From contig JABWBM010000029.1 of NCBI GenBank assembly GCA_013360495.1, positions 1-43,956 on the forward strand: 43,956 nucleotides of DNA, written 5' to 3'. Below the pieces are notes generated by a model. That model did no database searches. It had not been told where the DNA came from and worked only from the letters and a program-made list of their open reading frames with translations. The first letter of the stretch is position 1, and every line of letters begins with the position of its first letter. Source of the stretch: Planctomycetaceae bacterium. GTDB lineage: Bacteria; Planctomycetota; UBA8742; UBA2392; JABWBM01. Shown here piece by piece: positions 24,174 through 33,267 of the stretch. The translations under genes and the position numbers were made by a program.

Positions 24174-24701
24174 TTAGCGGCCCTCCCGGTCGCGGAAGTC
24201 GTAGGGGTTCTTGCCCTCGTCGCGCACCAGGTCCACCGGGCGCTTGTCGCGCGGGGCTGCACGGTTCTGCAACTCAAGCGAAGGCGCGTCGCCCACCGTC
24301 ACATCAAATCCGGGGACGTCGGGAATCGCCGGCGCGTCGAGGGAGAGCGGCGGCATGGGGAAAACGGCCTCGCCATCGCGGGCGAAGAGGTCACGCGCTG
24401 CAACAAGCTTAGCCAGGTCGGGGGCGGGGAGGCGCTCGTCGAGTTTCTGGCGTATAGCGTCGCTCTCCGCCGAGTCGTTGGCTTCCGGAACGGCCATCGC
24501 CTGCGAGAGAAACGTCGAGATGCCGCCCGCGTCGTACTTCCCGGCCATGTCCTTGATGGCGCGGTCGCGCACGACGTTGAAGTCGGGCGCGGTGTACTGC
24601 GTCGCGAGCGCGAAGTATATGGCGACCGCGATGGTAAGACCGAAATAGGTCTTTTCCCGTCCGGGGTAGAGGCGCTTGATATAGCTGACTCCCAGTCGCA
24701 T
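24174..24701 (-). CDS. Single-pass membrane protein of the pilus/secretion-like operon
   Basis: The 175-residue product has one N-terminal transmembrane segment (TYFGLTIAVAIYFALATQYTA, about 18-38) and a periplasmic remainder with a Pro-rich end (PMPPLSLDAPAIPDVPGFDV...NPYDFRDREGR). I find no known family. Its place between the PilO-like and TPR genes, and the Pro-rich tail typical of PilP/GspC-type proteins, suggest it links the inner-membrane platform to an outer-membrane partner. This is inference only. Confidence 0.6.
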   Translation of the reverse strand: MRLGVSYIKRLYPGREKTYFGLTIAVAIYFALATQYTAPDFNVVRDRAIKDMAGKYDAGGISTFLSQAMAVPEANDSAESDAIRQKLDERLPAPDLAKLVAARDLFARDGEAVFPMPPLSLDAPAIPDVPGFDVTVGDAPSLELQNRAAPRDKRPVDLVRDEGKNPYDFRDREGR

Positions 24702-24713
24702 AGCATCCTTCCT

Positions 24714-25760
24714 TTATCTGCGCCGCGGCGGGCGGTCCTTCGGGTTGGTTTCCTTGTCGCCGGTGCCGAAGGGGTCGTCCTCCTCCGGCTTTTCGCCCGC
24801 GTCTTTGCCCTCGAGGCGCGCGAGCGCCTGCTTGAGCGAGCGTTCGGGCAGTTCCGCCTCGGGTACCACGGAATACGCGACAAGCGTGACGTCGAGCGGG
24901 ATCTGGCGCGTGTCGAAATCCTCGTTTTCTCCCTTGCTGAAAAGGTCTTCAATACCGATCTTGAAGTTCTCGACGGCGAGCCCGCGCCCGTGCATGCCGT
25001 CCTGTTCGTCCTGTTGCAGGTCGCCGAGGAATGCGAGCAGCGCAGCTTGGGTCCCCACCGCCTTGACGGTAAGACCGATGGTGCGAAGAGGCTGGGTGCC
25101 GCCGGTAGTTCCGGATGCGGTTTTCGCCCCGCGTTGGGCGCTCGGGATACGTTGTTCGAGAGTATTCAGCGCGCCATCGGCGAGGAAGGAAAGCTCGGTC
25201 ACGCGCGAAACTTTCCAGCGCTCAGCGGCCCCTGCCACGCGCCGCAGGATGTCGAGGCGCAGCAGCTTTTGCTTGAGCGTCGTTCCGCCCTGACCGCCCT
25301 CGAGCGTGAAGTCAAAGCCCACGGTCGCTGGCTGACTCTCGCGGCCGATAATCACCGGCTCCCAGTACCGTGTATAGCGCAGGCGGTTGCGCACGTCCTC
25401 GAGGCGGCGCATGTAAAACTCCGAGCGCATGTCCTTGTCGGCACCCTCGCCGAGCGTGTCGATGTTGTAGTCGGCCGCCACCTGAAACGCGAGCGCGTTG
25501 GACTGCGCGGTGACCAGCTCGCTCATGGCGTTACGCTTGGCGCGCAACTTGACGATGGCCGCGTTGGCCGGCATGCCATAGGTTTCGACATCGGCGAGCA
25601 CGTCGCCGATATGCTGATCGAGTGTGGAGCGGGCGCTCTGCTGGTCGCTCTTTGTCTGCGTCTTTACCGGATCGACTTTTTTATGCGCGTAGATCGCGAA
25701 GGCGATGCTGACCGTCAGCATCGCGATGAAGCGCCAGTGTTTGGTGAGGAGCCGCATCAT
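24714..25760 (-). CDS. PilO/GspM-like inner-membrane protein
   Basis: The 348-residue product starts with a short cytoplasmic end, a transmembrane helix (WRFIAMLTVSIAFAIYAH, about 9-26) and a coiled-coil-like stretch (DQQSARSTLDQHIGDVLADVETY). A ferredoxin-like periplasmic part follows (TIGLTVKAVGTQAALLAFLGDLQ is the typical PilO/GspM core strand-helix), then an acidic/basic tail (EEDDPFGTGDKETNPKDRPPRRR). The ATG at 25760 overlaps the previous gene's TGA (ATGA). It should pair with the PilN-like part of the upstream fusion protein, as PilN and PilO do. Confidence 0.65.
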   Translation of the reverse strand: MMRLLTKHWRFIAMLTVSIAFAIYAHKKVDPVKTQTKSDQQSARSTLDQHIGDVLADVETYGMPANAAIVKLRAKRNAMSELVTAQSNALAFQVAADYNIDTLGEGADKDMRSEFYMRRLEDVRNRLRYTRYWEPVIIGRESQPATVGFDFTLEGGQGGTTLKQKLLRLDILRRVAGAAERWKVSRVTELSFLADGALNTLEQRIPSAQRGAKTASGTTGGTQPLRTIGLTVKAVGTQAALLAFLGDLQQDEQDGMHGRGLAVENFKIGIEDLFSKGENEDFDTRQIPLDVTLVAYSVVPEAELPERSLKQALARLEGKDAGEKPEEDDPFGTGDKETNPKDRPPRRR

Positions 25761-27490
25761 GATCCTGCCTCCTCCGGCTGGGGTTCCCGCGCTTCGCCGA
25801 AGAGCTCTCCCGCATCGCGCAGCTTGACGGTGATGGTGGCGGTTTTTCCGCTGCCGTCGCTCACGTCGGTGAGGACGGAGGGCGTCACGCTCTCCACCAG
25901 CTCGTGGGCCTTGAGCGTGTCACGGATCGAACCATAGAGTTTCATGATGTCGGGCGAAGCGTTTGACAAAAACAGTTTGATCGTTACCACCGGCTCCGGG
26001 TTTGCCGATGCGGCTGCACCGGGAACCAGCCCATAGAACGTGAGCATCGCGTCCTTCGGCCAGCTCGCCGCGAGATCGTTATACAGGCGCACGGCGTCAA
26101 GACCGGGGCGGCGCGCTTCGCACAGTTCGTAGAGGCGTTGTTCGGCGATCAACAACTCGCGGTTCACCTCGGCCATGGCCATGACGCGATCCTGCACCGA
26201 AGCGCCGGGCGGGAGCGGGCGCGGCGCGAGGGCGAGGTGATGGGCGGTGTAGCCGGCGGCGAGGTCGCTTGCCTGACGTTTGACCTCGGAGGCCGCCGTG
26301 CTCGCATGGCTCGAGAACACCAGCGCGGCTGCAAGAGCGGCGACAAGCACGAGCATGCCCGCGTAAAGCCAAACTGTGCGTTGGAAAAAAATCCTGCGCA
26401 GAATCAGCGACGGCGGCTCGAACACCAGCGTTCCGGCTGCGCCATCGGCAGCGATGCGCGCGAGCCCAAGCGGGATGGCGAGGGCATAGGCGTAGCGTTT
26501 GAGCGTCGCGGCTGCCGTCTCGTCGAGCTTCGACGTATCGAGGCCGGAAAGCGGATTGAGCGTATCGACGGTTTTCCGGAAACGGCTCATCAGGAATTCG
26601 CGCATGCCGCGGATGGATGCTCCCGGCCCGCAGATGGCGATGCGTCCGGCGTCCAGCCCTGGCGCCTGTAATTGCGCGCGTCCCATGGTGATCACGCTGT
26701 TGAGCTGGGCGTAGAGGCGCGCGGCCGCGTCCTGCGCCGCGAGCACGACGCGATCGCCGGATACATTCTCGTTGGCCACGCCAGGCTTGATGTTCACGCG
26801 CGAGAAGAGCCCTTCGCGCGCCTGATGGTGGTCGGTGCCGACATCGGTGGCGATGCGCTCGACGATCGCCTCCACGCCGGTGTTGAGCGTGCGCGCCAGT
26901 ATGAGATTTCCGCCCGACACGAGGATCACGTCGGTGCTGGTTTCGCCGATGTTGGCGACCATCATCGTGCCTTCGTAGGTCAGGTCACCCGACATCAGGT
27001 AGCACTGGTAGAGCGCCACGGGGTTCGGCACGAAGCCCACACAGGAGAGACCGGCGTGTTTGAGCGTTTCGGCATAGTGCTCGACAAGCGCCTCGCGCGC
27101 GACGCCAATCAGCGCCATGGGCGTGCCGTCCGGAGCCTCGATGCGTTGATGGGACGCGAGCATCTTCACGTCGCCGCTCGTCATGGTGTCAACTTCGAGG
27201 CGGACGATGGCGCGCACGGACGCCGGGTCGGACGAGCCGATGGCTGCCATGCGGAACATCACGTCGCGTCCGGGGATCGAAACGATCGCGCCTTTGCGGC
27301 GCAAAGACGACGGCGTGCCGGCGAGCGCCTTGGCGAGGTCGGTGGACGCACCGTGGGTGGCGGGGCTGTCGGGCGTATGGTCATAGCCGGGGAGGATGGC
27401 GGCGCGCCCGGCGTAGTATTCCATACCGGAACGTTCGATCTCGACCATGACGCCGAGGGACTTGGTGATGTCGATGCCGGCGCCGCTCAT
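25757..27490 (-). CDS. PilM-PilN/GspL-like fusion protein
   Basis: The 577-residue product has an N-terminal actin-like (PilM/GspL cytoplasmic) domain, about 1-350: GIDITKSLGVMVEIERSG, SIPGRDVMFRMAAIG, VANIGETSTDVILVSGGNLILARTL and AICGPGASIRGM. A single transmembrane helix follows (VWLYAGMLVLVAALAAALVF, about 373-393), then a periplasmic PilN/GspL-like part ending in EPVVTIKLFLSNASPDIMKLYGSIRDTL. In type IV pili PilM and PilN are separate; here they are fused as in GspL. The ATG (27488-27490) overlaps the FHA gene stop (ATGA), so I reject the longer frame to 27556. The stop also overlaps the next gene. Confidence 0.8.
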   Translation of the reverse strand: MSGAGIDITKSLGVMVEIERSGMEYYAGRAAILPGYDHTPDSPATHGASTDLAKALAGTPSSLRRKGAIVSIPGRDVMFRMAAIGSSDPASVRAIVRLEVDTMTSGDVKMLASHQRIEAPDGTPMALIGVAREALVEHYAETLKHAGLSCVGFVPNPVALYQCYLMSGDLTYEGTMMVANIGETSTDVILVSGGNLILARTLNTGVEAIVERIATDVGTDHHQAREGLFSRVNIKPGVANENVSGDRVVLAAQDAAARLYAQLNSVITMGRAQLQAPGLDAGRIAICGPGASIRGMREFLMSRFRKTVDTLNPLSGLDTSKLDETAAATLKRYAYALAIPLGLARIAADGAAGTLVFEPPSLILRRIFFQRTVWLYAGMLVLVAALAAALVFSSHASTAASEVKRQASDLAAGYTAHHLALAPRPLPPGASVQDRVMAMAEVNRELLIAEQRLYELCEARRPGLDAVRLYNDLAASWPKDAMLTFYGLVPGAAASANPEPVVTIKLFLSNASPDIMKLYGSIRDTLKAHELVESVTPSVLTDVSDGSGKTATITVKLRDAGELFGEAREPQPEEAGS

Positions 27491-30420
27491 GGTTTGTTGA
27501 ACTCCTTCGTCAATTCGCCGGCTGCCTTCGTGATCGCGTCCTCCTCGGCCTGCCATTGGTCGAAGGTCACGGGGAAGGACGCCGCATCGCGCAGGCTCTC
27601 GCGTGTCTGTCTCGGCAACTGGGAACTGATCGCGAACCCGGTCAGTTCCTCGCCACGCCGCTTCAGCTCGCCGGCGATCTGCATGAGGTTCGCGCTGCGC
27701 TTGTCGAGGTAATCGGCGAGTAAATTGCGCGCCACATCGAGCAGGCGCGCGCGTGCAACCGTGGCGCTATAGCTGTAGGGATAATCGCGCACGATGCTGC
27801 GAAGTTTGAGCTCAGCCTGCGCGAACTCCGCGCTGGCGAGATGATCGAGGGCTGAGGCGAGCTTGCTCTCGGATTCGAGCTGCTGGCGCGTGGCGAGCAG
27901 TTTCAGGCGCGCCTGTTCGCCCTTGGCGCCGATGGCCGCAAGCGTGTCGCGCGTCGCGCGCAGGCTCTCGAGCGATGCGATGATTTTCGCGAACGCGTCG
28001 CGCGCTTTTGCGTGCGAACGCGGGCTGTTGAGCGAGTCGCCGAGATTGTTCGCCGAGATCGTTCTGTCGCTGCTCGCGATCGCCTCATCAAGCGCCACAC
28101 GCCATTCGTTCACATTCGTCACCGAGCGCAAGAAAAGATCCTCGCTGCCCGCGAAGGTGCTGCCGTGGGTCACGAGGTCGTTGAGCTCGATCTGCTTCAC
28201 GCGGCAAGCATTGGCGGCGTTGGCGAACGCTTGCACCGCGATCACCGCGGGCTGCTCGTCGAACGGGTGGCTTGCGAGTAATTCGAGGGCCGCCAGCATC
28301 TGCTGCAAGGGCGCTGCCTGTGTTCCGGTGGCTGTCGCCAGCAGGTTCTTGTAAAGGTTGTCGTCATAGTCCGCGAGGTGGAAGGTGACGCCGATCTCCG
28401 GGCTGTGAGAGAGGAAGCTGAGCGTCCCCCCGCTGAGCATCACATGCGTGTCGGCGCTGAAGGCGTAGCGGTTCTGGGTGTCCGCGCAACGGACCATCTG
28501 CGCCACGTTGCTCGTGACTTCCCTGCCCCAATGCAATGGCCGGCCGTCCTGCAGCACGACGACGCCTGATGGAAGGAAGCGGTCGCTCGCCGCGCCCACG
28601 AGACGCAAGGCCGAGAGCGATGAGCCGAGCGGATCGCTTGCGGAGATGGCGATCTTGCCGTCACAAACGACGGTGATATCGCGCGCTTTCTCGGATTCCG
28701 GGTCGAAGACGTGGAAAGTGATGGACAGTTTGCCGTCGCGCGCCTCCGCGACCGGTGCGTCCACCAGCCATTCGTGGTGTGGGACCGTTATTCCCGCCAT
28801 CGACGGCGTCGTCAGCTCGATCGCCACCGACGACAGCATGGGCGAGGCTTTGCCGCCCCGCTGGTCGAGGAACGCGAGCGTGCCATCGTCGGAGAGTTTC
28901 ACCTGCAGCGGATTTCCAGAAGCAAGGGCGAAAGGCTTCGCCGCTTCGTTCTTCACCACCTTGGCTTGATCGAAGAGCACCACGCCCGCGCGTCCGGTGA
29001 CGCCAACGCCCATGCGACCGAGCCTCGCGCCCGTGGGCGGGACAAAGGTCGACGTGATCTGCGTCCAGTTGCTCAAACCGCTGGTGTAGCCGCGGCAGTC
29101 ACGGCGCATGGGCAAGATGTCCTCCTCGCTGACGAACCATTCCACGAAGAGAAATGCGCTCGCGCCATCGCGGGGAGTCTTGGCCCAGACACTCACGTCG
29201 AAGCCGCCGCTTTGGGGCACGAAAAACGGTTCGCGGCAGACCCAGAAGGTGCGCGAGCGTGATTGGGTGAAGCGCTCGACGCGCATCACCTGACGTCCGC
29301 CCTTGCCCGAGTCAGCGACGCCGACGACGCTGTCCTCTCGGGCTGTCACGAGCGATTGCCAGTGGTTGATGCGCCCTTCGCTGCCGGGCTTGCCATCGGT
29401 TTCAAAGCTCGGGTTTTTGGCAAGCAGGCCGCCGGGCAGGACGGGCAGGGTATTGTCGCTTCCGCCGACGCCACCAGGGCCGGCGGTCGTTTCTTTGCCC
29501 GCGAGCACGACGAAGGCGCCGATGGCGCCGAGCACGACGAGCGCGCCCGCGATTTCCATGATACGCACCAGCAGTTTCCCGCGTCCGGTGCCGGCAGTAT
29601 CCACCTCGATCTTGGCGATGCGTTCTTCTTCGTTCTCGGCTGGCGCTTTATCGTCATCCGTCTTTTCTGGGGCGGAGCCGGATTCCAGCTCGACATCTTT
29701 GACGTCATCAACCTGTTCGCCCACATCCGCGTCGTCATCTTCGAGCTTGATGCCGCTGTCAGAACCCGGAAGCGAGAAGCGAAAAATCTGGCTGCCAATA
29801 TGGATGCGTGCGCCATCTTCGAGCACCATCTGCTCGATGCGCTGGCCGTTGACCTTGGTGCCATTGGTGGATTGAAGGTCGACGAGCACGATATCGCCGT
29901 CTTCGTTGCGCTCGAAGCGCGCGTGGCGGCTGCTGGCCTGCTTGTCGTCTTCCAGGACGATGGTATTGCCGGGCTTGCGGCCGAAGGTGATAGGCAGGTT
30001 GTCGAGCGGGATGAGCACTGAGCGCAGCGTTCCCTTGAGCAATTTAAGGCTCGGCACCGTGGTTGGCGGAGCCTCGCTTTCGGTTTTGTTTTTGACTTTC
30101 GTGTTCAGCGTATCGGCAAAGGCGGGTTCCGAGCCGCCATCGCCTGTGGAAAAACGCAGCTTCAGGCCGCCTAGTGAGATTTCGTCGCCATCTTTGAGGG
30201 CAGAGCGCTTGATGGGTTTGTCGTTCACCTTCACGCCGTTACGGCTCTCGAGGTCTTCTATAATGTAAGCGTCGTTCTCCCTGAAGATGCGGCAATGCTT
30301 GCGCGAGAGGCGCTTGTCGTCGATTGCAAGGCTCGCGTGGTCGGCGCTGCGCCCGATGACGATTTCGTCGTCAAGCGGAACGGGCGGGTGGTCACCTGTG
30401 GGATATTCAAGCTGTGCCAT
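27487..30420 (-). CDS. Double-FHA transmembrane protein heading the pilus/secretion-like operon
   Basis: The 977-residue product has two forkhead-associated domains: about 20-91 (IVIGRSADHASLAIDDKRLSRKHCRI...DLESRNGVKVN) and 144-215 (ITFGRKPGNTIVLEDDKQASSRHARF...DLQSTNGTKVN). Both keep the GR, SRxH and NG phosphothreonine-binding residues. An acidic linker leads to one transmembrane helix (about 287-308), then a long extracytoplasmic part with a galactose-binding-like sandwich (NPSFETDGKPGSEGRINHW...VSVWAK) and a C-terminal helical region. FHA domains read Thr phosphorylation, so a Ser/Thr kinase elsewhere could control the machine. It starts the operon at 30420; the upstream spacer has a REP-like repeat. 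Confidence 0.85.
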   Translation of the reverse strand: MAQLEYPTGDHPPVPLDDEIVIGRSADHASLAIDDKRLSRKHCRIFRENDAYIIEDLESRNGVKVNDKPIKRSALKDGDEISLGGLKLRFSTGDGGSEPAFADTLNTKVKNKTESEAPPTTVPSLKLLKGTLRSVLIPLDNLPITFGRKPGNTIVLEDDKQASSRHARFERNEDGDIVLVDLQSTNGTKVNGQRIEQMVLEDGARIHIGSQIFRFSLPGSDSGIKLEDDDADVGEQVDDVKDVELESGSAPEKTDDDKAPAENEEERIAKIEVDTAGTGRGKLLVRIMEIAGALVVLGAIGAFVVLAGKETTAGPGGVGGSDNTLPVLPGGLLAKNPSFETDGKPGSEGRINHWQSLVTAREDSVVGVADSGKGGRQVMRVERFTQSRSRTFWVCREPFFVPQSGGFDVSVWAKTPRDGASAFLFVEWFVSEEDILPMRRDCRGYTSGLSNWTQITSTFVPPTGARLGRMGVGVTGRAGVVLFDQAKVVKNEAAKPFALASGNPLQVKLSDDGTLAFLDQRGGKASPMLSSVAIELTTPSMAGITVPHHEWLVDAPVAEARDGKLSITFHVFDPESEKARDITVVCDGKIAISASDPLGSSLSALRLVGAASDRFLPSGVVVLQDGRPLHWGREVTSNVAQMVRCADTQNRYAFSADTHVMLSGGTLSFLSHSPEIGVTFHLADYDDNLYKNLLATATGTQAAPLQQMLAALELLASHPFDEQPAVIAVQAFANAANACRVKQIELNDLVTHGSTFAGSEDLFLRSVTNVNEWRVALDEAIASSDRTISANNLGDSLNSPRSHAKARDAFAKIIASLESLRATRDTLAAIGAKGEQARLKLLATRQQLESESKLASALDHLASAEFAQAELKLRSIVRDYPYSYSATVARARLLDVARNLLADYLDKRSANLMQIAGELKRRGEELTGFAISSQLPRQTRESLRDAASFPVTFDQWQAEEDAITKAAGELTKEFNKP

Positions 30421-30640
30421 AGGTGAATGGAGTCGAACATCGGGGCACTACGAACCGTCTCAACGTCATTCCCGCGGCTTGCCCCGCCGTAGCTTGAGCG
30501 AAGGCGAGAGGCGGGAACCCATCTTATCTTTGCAACCTCCAAAATGAGCGTGATAGGGTTCGTTCCTAATAGCTCGTTGCCGTTTTCCAACCCTTTGGGG
30601 TCTTTTATGGTACGCGCCGCCGCTAGCTTGGGCAACGGTT
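30421..30640. other. Spacer with REP-like repeat and probable promoters
   Basis: Contains a REP-like sequence at about 30469-30520 (GTCATTCCCGCGG...GAGGCGGGAACCC), with the promoter region for the FHA operon on the minus strand and possibly for the plus-strand ORF at 30641. No gene supported. Confidence 0.5.
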
Positions 30641-31111
30641 TTGCGTGTGGATGCGGATATGGCGGCCGGAAACTACAAGATCAATTTCGAAGAATGTACA
30701 TGCTGAGGTGAACCCCCACATGCGGACTCCGTGAGAGTCCAGATTATCGAAGACGGCGTGATTGACCTTGGCAGACGTTATCTTCAGCAGCTCGATATCA
30801 TTGTTGGCCGAATTTTCGCAGGTAGCGAGACGCTTAGATATCCAGATATTCGATTCGTTAACGGAGAAACGAGAGAGCCAATCATATATTGGAACCATCT
30901 TGTCGGGCCTGATGGAGATTTTGAAATCCGACTTTTTGATCTCGAGGATGTTGTGCAATCGACGCAATTATTCGGATTGTTTGTCAAGCCGGGTGTCAAT
31001 TCAGGACTTGACGCCGAAAGCGCGGAAATAGCCATTGAAAAATACTTCGACATTACAGACAGCGCTGTCAATCGTCATGAGATCGAGTTGGACATTGGCC
31101 CAATCAAGTAA
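30641..31111 (+). CDS. Small acidic protein with an in-frame UGA (candidate selenoprotein, unknown family)
   Basis: A plus-strand frame runs from 30641 (TTG), with other starts at GTG 30647 and ATG 30659, to TAA 31109-31111, interrupted only by TGA at 30704-30706 (codon 16 from the ATG). Before it the frame reads MAAGNYKINFEECTC, after it GEPPHADSVRVQIIEDGVIDLGRRYLQQ and on to a clean C-terminus ENDING in ELDIGPIK. Base composition shows purine-rich first codon positions on both sides of the TGA, as in coding DNA. A SECIS-like hairpin follows the UGA (30724-30740). Without recoding the protein would have to start at GTG 30731, inside that hairpin, with no ribosome site. I do not recognise the family. 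The sequence is more A/T-rich than its neighbours, which suggests transfer; an immunity-type role is only a guess. Confidence 0.4.
30724..30740 (+). promoter_or_regulatory. SECIS-like hairpin downstream of UGA at 30704
   Basis: GGACTC-CGTGA-GAGTCC forms six perfect pairs with a five-base loop that carries G in second place and a GU dinucleotide. The loop begins 23 bases after the UGA, and the hairpin is 17 bases long, like the minimal upper stem-loop of the E. coli fdhF SECIS. It lacks the bulged U seen in fdhF. Confidence 0.4.
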
Positions 31112-31167
31112 TTGGTGATTGCTGTATCCGCTGTTACCGGCTTCTGCGGCGCGGGATGGGGTTGTCC

Positions 31168-32400
31168 CTACAGTTCAACAAAAGGCAGCGCGGTCACGCT
31201 TTCGCTCAATGGGAGCGTGATGTCTCCCGAGTGAATGACATACCCGTGCGCTGCTACCCCGCCGAAGTCTTTTTGGAATGCATGGATCCCTTTCGCCATC
31301 GCCGGTATGGGTGTCGCTGAAAGTTTGACTTCAACCGGAACGAGTTGGTTCTCTGTCTCGATGACAACGTCTACCTCCATGCCCGTCGACGTTCGCCAGA
31401 AATACATTCGTGGAACAATGCCGCGGTGAACCAGCGCCTTGCGAATTTCCATTACAACGGCCGTTTCCATGATCGCCCCACCCAGCGGTCCGGCTGCCGC
31501 ATGTTCGGCCGACTGCAAGCCTGTAAGGTAGCACAGCGTTCCCACATCGGTGAAGTAGACCTTCGGAGCCTTGACCAGGCGCTTGCCGAGGTTGGCGTGA
31601 TAGGGGCGGAGGATAATCACCTGAAACGACGCTTCGAGCACCGAGAGCCATGCCTTCACGGTGTTGAGGGCGATGCCGAGGTCGCGCGCCAGGTCAGCCA
31701 GGTTCAGGAGTTGGGTACTCCGCGCCGCAAGCGCCCGGAGGAAGTTTTGGAATTGCGTAAGATCGCCTACCTGCCGCAGCGATCGCACATCGCGCTCCAA
31801 GTAGGTTTGCACATAGCTCGCATGCCAGAGGCGGCCATCGCGCTTGGGATGCGCTACAAGTTCGGGGAAATTGCCACGCAGCAAACTTTCCCATAGACGA
31901 CGGTATGAAAGGGGACGTTCCGGGGGTGTTTGTGCTGTGCGCTTCCTCTCCCACGGGAGGGAGCGGTTTGGCGCCGATGCGGTCTCGCGCTGTGAGAGCG
32001 GCAAAAGTTCCAGCACTGCTGCTCGCCCGGCGAGCGACTCGCTGACTCCCTCCACCAGAGCGAGATTTTGCGAACCGGTGAGTAAATATTGTCCGGGTGT
32101 TGCGCGGGAGGCGTCGATGCGCTCCTTGATGTATGCAAGCAGTTCCGGCGCATATTGGATTTCATCAAAAATGACCGGGGCTGGGTTGAAATCGAGGAAC
32201 GCGCGAGGATTTTCAACTGCGGCGATCCGAACGTCCGGCGGTTCGATTGAAACGTAGCGATGACTCTTCCCAAAGACGTGCTTGAGAAGCGTGGTCTTCC
32301 CGCTTTGACGCGGCCCCGTCAGGACGAGCGCTGGGAATTCCCTTGCCACGCGCCGTGTCACGGGCGCGATGGTTCGTTCGACATAGCTCTGCGTCGCCAT
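31168..32400 (-). CDS. AAA ATPase with DUF4143 (nuclease-like) domain
   Basis: The 410-residue product is a member of the AAA_14/DUF4143 family of ATPases. The Walker A motif is GPRQSGKTT, Walker B is PVIFDEIQY, and the sensor strand is QYLLTGSQN. The C-terminal DUF4143 domain has VYFTDVGTLCYLTGL and the PD-(D/E)XK-like ending STGMEVDVVIETENQLVPVEVKLSA, where the E-V-D-V and E-V-K residues fit a nuclease-like fold. Family members are common, often mobile, and of unclear role. ATG 32400 is used; the frame extends to a TTG at 32412. An ATGCATTTAAAATGCAT palindrome lies upstream. Confidence 0.85.
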   Translation of the reverse strand: MATQSYVERTIAPVTRRVAREFPALVLTGPRQSGKTTLLKHVFGKSHRYVSIEPPDVRIAAVENPRAFLDFNPAPVIFDEIQYAPELLAYIKERIDASRATPGQYLLTGSQNLALVEGVSESLAGRAAVLELLPLSQRETASAPNRSLPWERKRTAQTPPERPLSYRRLWESLLRGNFPELVAHPKRDGRLWHASYVQTYLERDVRSLRQVGDLTQFQNFLRALAARSTQLLNLADLARDLGIALNTVKAWLSVLEASFQVIILRPYHANLGKRLVKAPKVYFTDVGTLCYLTGLQSAEHAAAGPLGGAIMETAVVMEIRKALVHRGIVPRMYFWRTSTGMEVDVVIETENQLVPVEVKLSATPIPAMAKGIHAFQKDFGGVAAHGYVIHSGDITLPLSESVTALPFVEL

Positions 32401-32414
32401 AGAACGTTGCAATT

Positions 32415-32431
32415 ATGCATTTAAAATGCAT
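32415..32431. promoter_or_regulatory. 17-bp palindrome upstream of the AAA/DUF4143 gene
   Basis: ATGCATTT-A-AAATGCAT is a perfect 8+8 inverted repeat starting 14 bases before the ATG, in a locally A/T-rich spot. It may be an operator or promoter-overlapping site, possibly for autoregulation. Confidence 0.4.
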
Positions 32432-32475
32432 TTTTGCAAGACTTTGAAGATGGAAAAAGGAGCGAGTACAGGGCT

Positions 32476-33267
32476 TTAACGACTTCTGCGACGCGGGACT
32501 GGCTTGAGGCGCTTCTCGCTGCCGCCGAGAGAGGCAAGGCGTTTTGCTGCCATGCGCTGAACGCCATTGATCTTTTGCGCGGGTTTCTTCGCCGATGCGC
32601 GCGGCTTTGCTGAAGTTTTGGATTTTCCGGGGACGCTGGGGCTACCCGCTGACGCCGGCGGCTCAATGATACCCGCTGTTGCGAAGGTCTTGAGCATGAA
32701 GTCGAGCTGATACTCGGCGTCGGCCTGGGCGTCGTGGGCCTTCTTGTTCTTCTTCACGCCGAAGAACTCGCGCATGTCGGTCATGCTCGAATCGATATGC
32801 TCCTTGGCGCGCATACCGCCCCACCACGACTTGAAATCCATGCCCGAATAGTGACAGGGCCAGTCCACGCGGAACTGATCATAAAGCAATTGCACCCGCG
32901 CCCAGTCGAAGGTGATGCCGTGGCCCACGAGGATCACCTTATCCACGCCGGGCCTGGCTTTCAGTCCGACGATCCAGTTATGGAAACGCTCGACCCACTT
33001 GGCCGGCGGCTCGCCGAACTCGCAGATCGTCTCCCACGCGATGCCCGCGACCTTCAACGCGTCGGGGTCGGGCGCGCCGTTGAACTGAGGCGCGATCAGG
33101 TTGCGGGGCAGATCGGGGCGTGGCTGCCACACGGGAAACGCCTCGCGATACTCGAGGTTCTTGCCCCAGACTGCGACGGCGCCGAACTGGGTCATGTCGT
33201 GATGCCCGAGCCGATGGCCCGAAGCCTCGACGTCCATCATTACGTAGCAGTCTTTACGCGCGCGCAT
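32476..33267 (-). CDS. DEDDh-type 3'-5' exonuclease
   Basis: The 263-residue product has the exonuclease fold of the DnaQ/ribonuclease T group. Motif I is MMDVEASG (Asp-x-Glu), motif II is LVGHGITFDWARV, and motif III is KKAHDAQADAEYQ (His-x(4)-Asp). These supply the four acidic residues for two metal ions and the general-base His. A basic, Lys/Arg/Ser/Pro-rich tail (about 200-263: SKTSAKPRASAKKPAQKING...RRRSR) is added, possibly for nucleic-acid binding. The substrate (DNA or RNA) cannot be told from sequence. ATG 33265-33267; the ribosome site is weak. Confidence 0.85.
   Translation of the reverse strand: MRARKDCYVMMDVEASGHRLGHHDMTQFGAVAVWGKNLEYREAFPVWQPRPDLPRNLIAPQFNGAPDPDALKVAGIAWETICEFGEPPAKWVERFHNWIVGLKARPGVDKVILVGHGITFDWARVQLLYDQFRVDWPCHYSGMDFKSWWGGMRAKEHIDSSMTDMREFFGVKKNKKAHDAQADAEYQLDFMLKTFATAGIIEPPASAGSPSVPGKSKTSAKPRASAKKPAQKINGVQRMAAKRLASLGGSEKRLKPVPRRRSR

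Noticed and set aside
30623..30967. Minus-strand open frame opposite the small UGA-containing ORF
   Set aside because: Codon-position composition favours the plus strand, and the minus product has no recognisable pattern. The choice is not certain.
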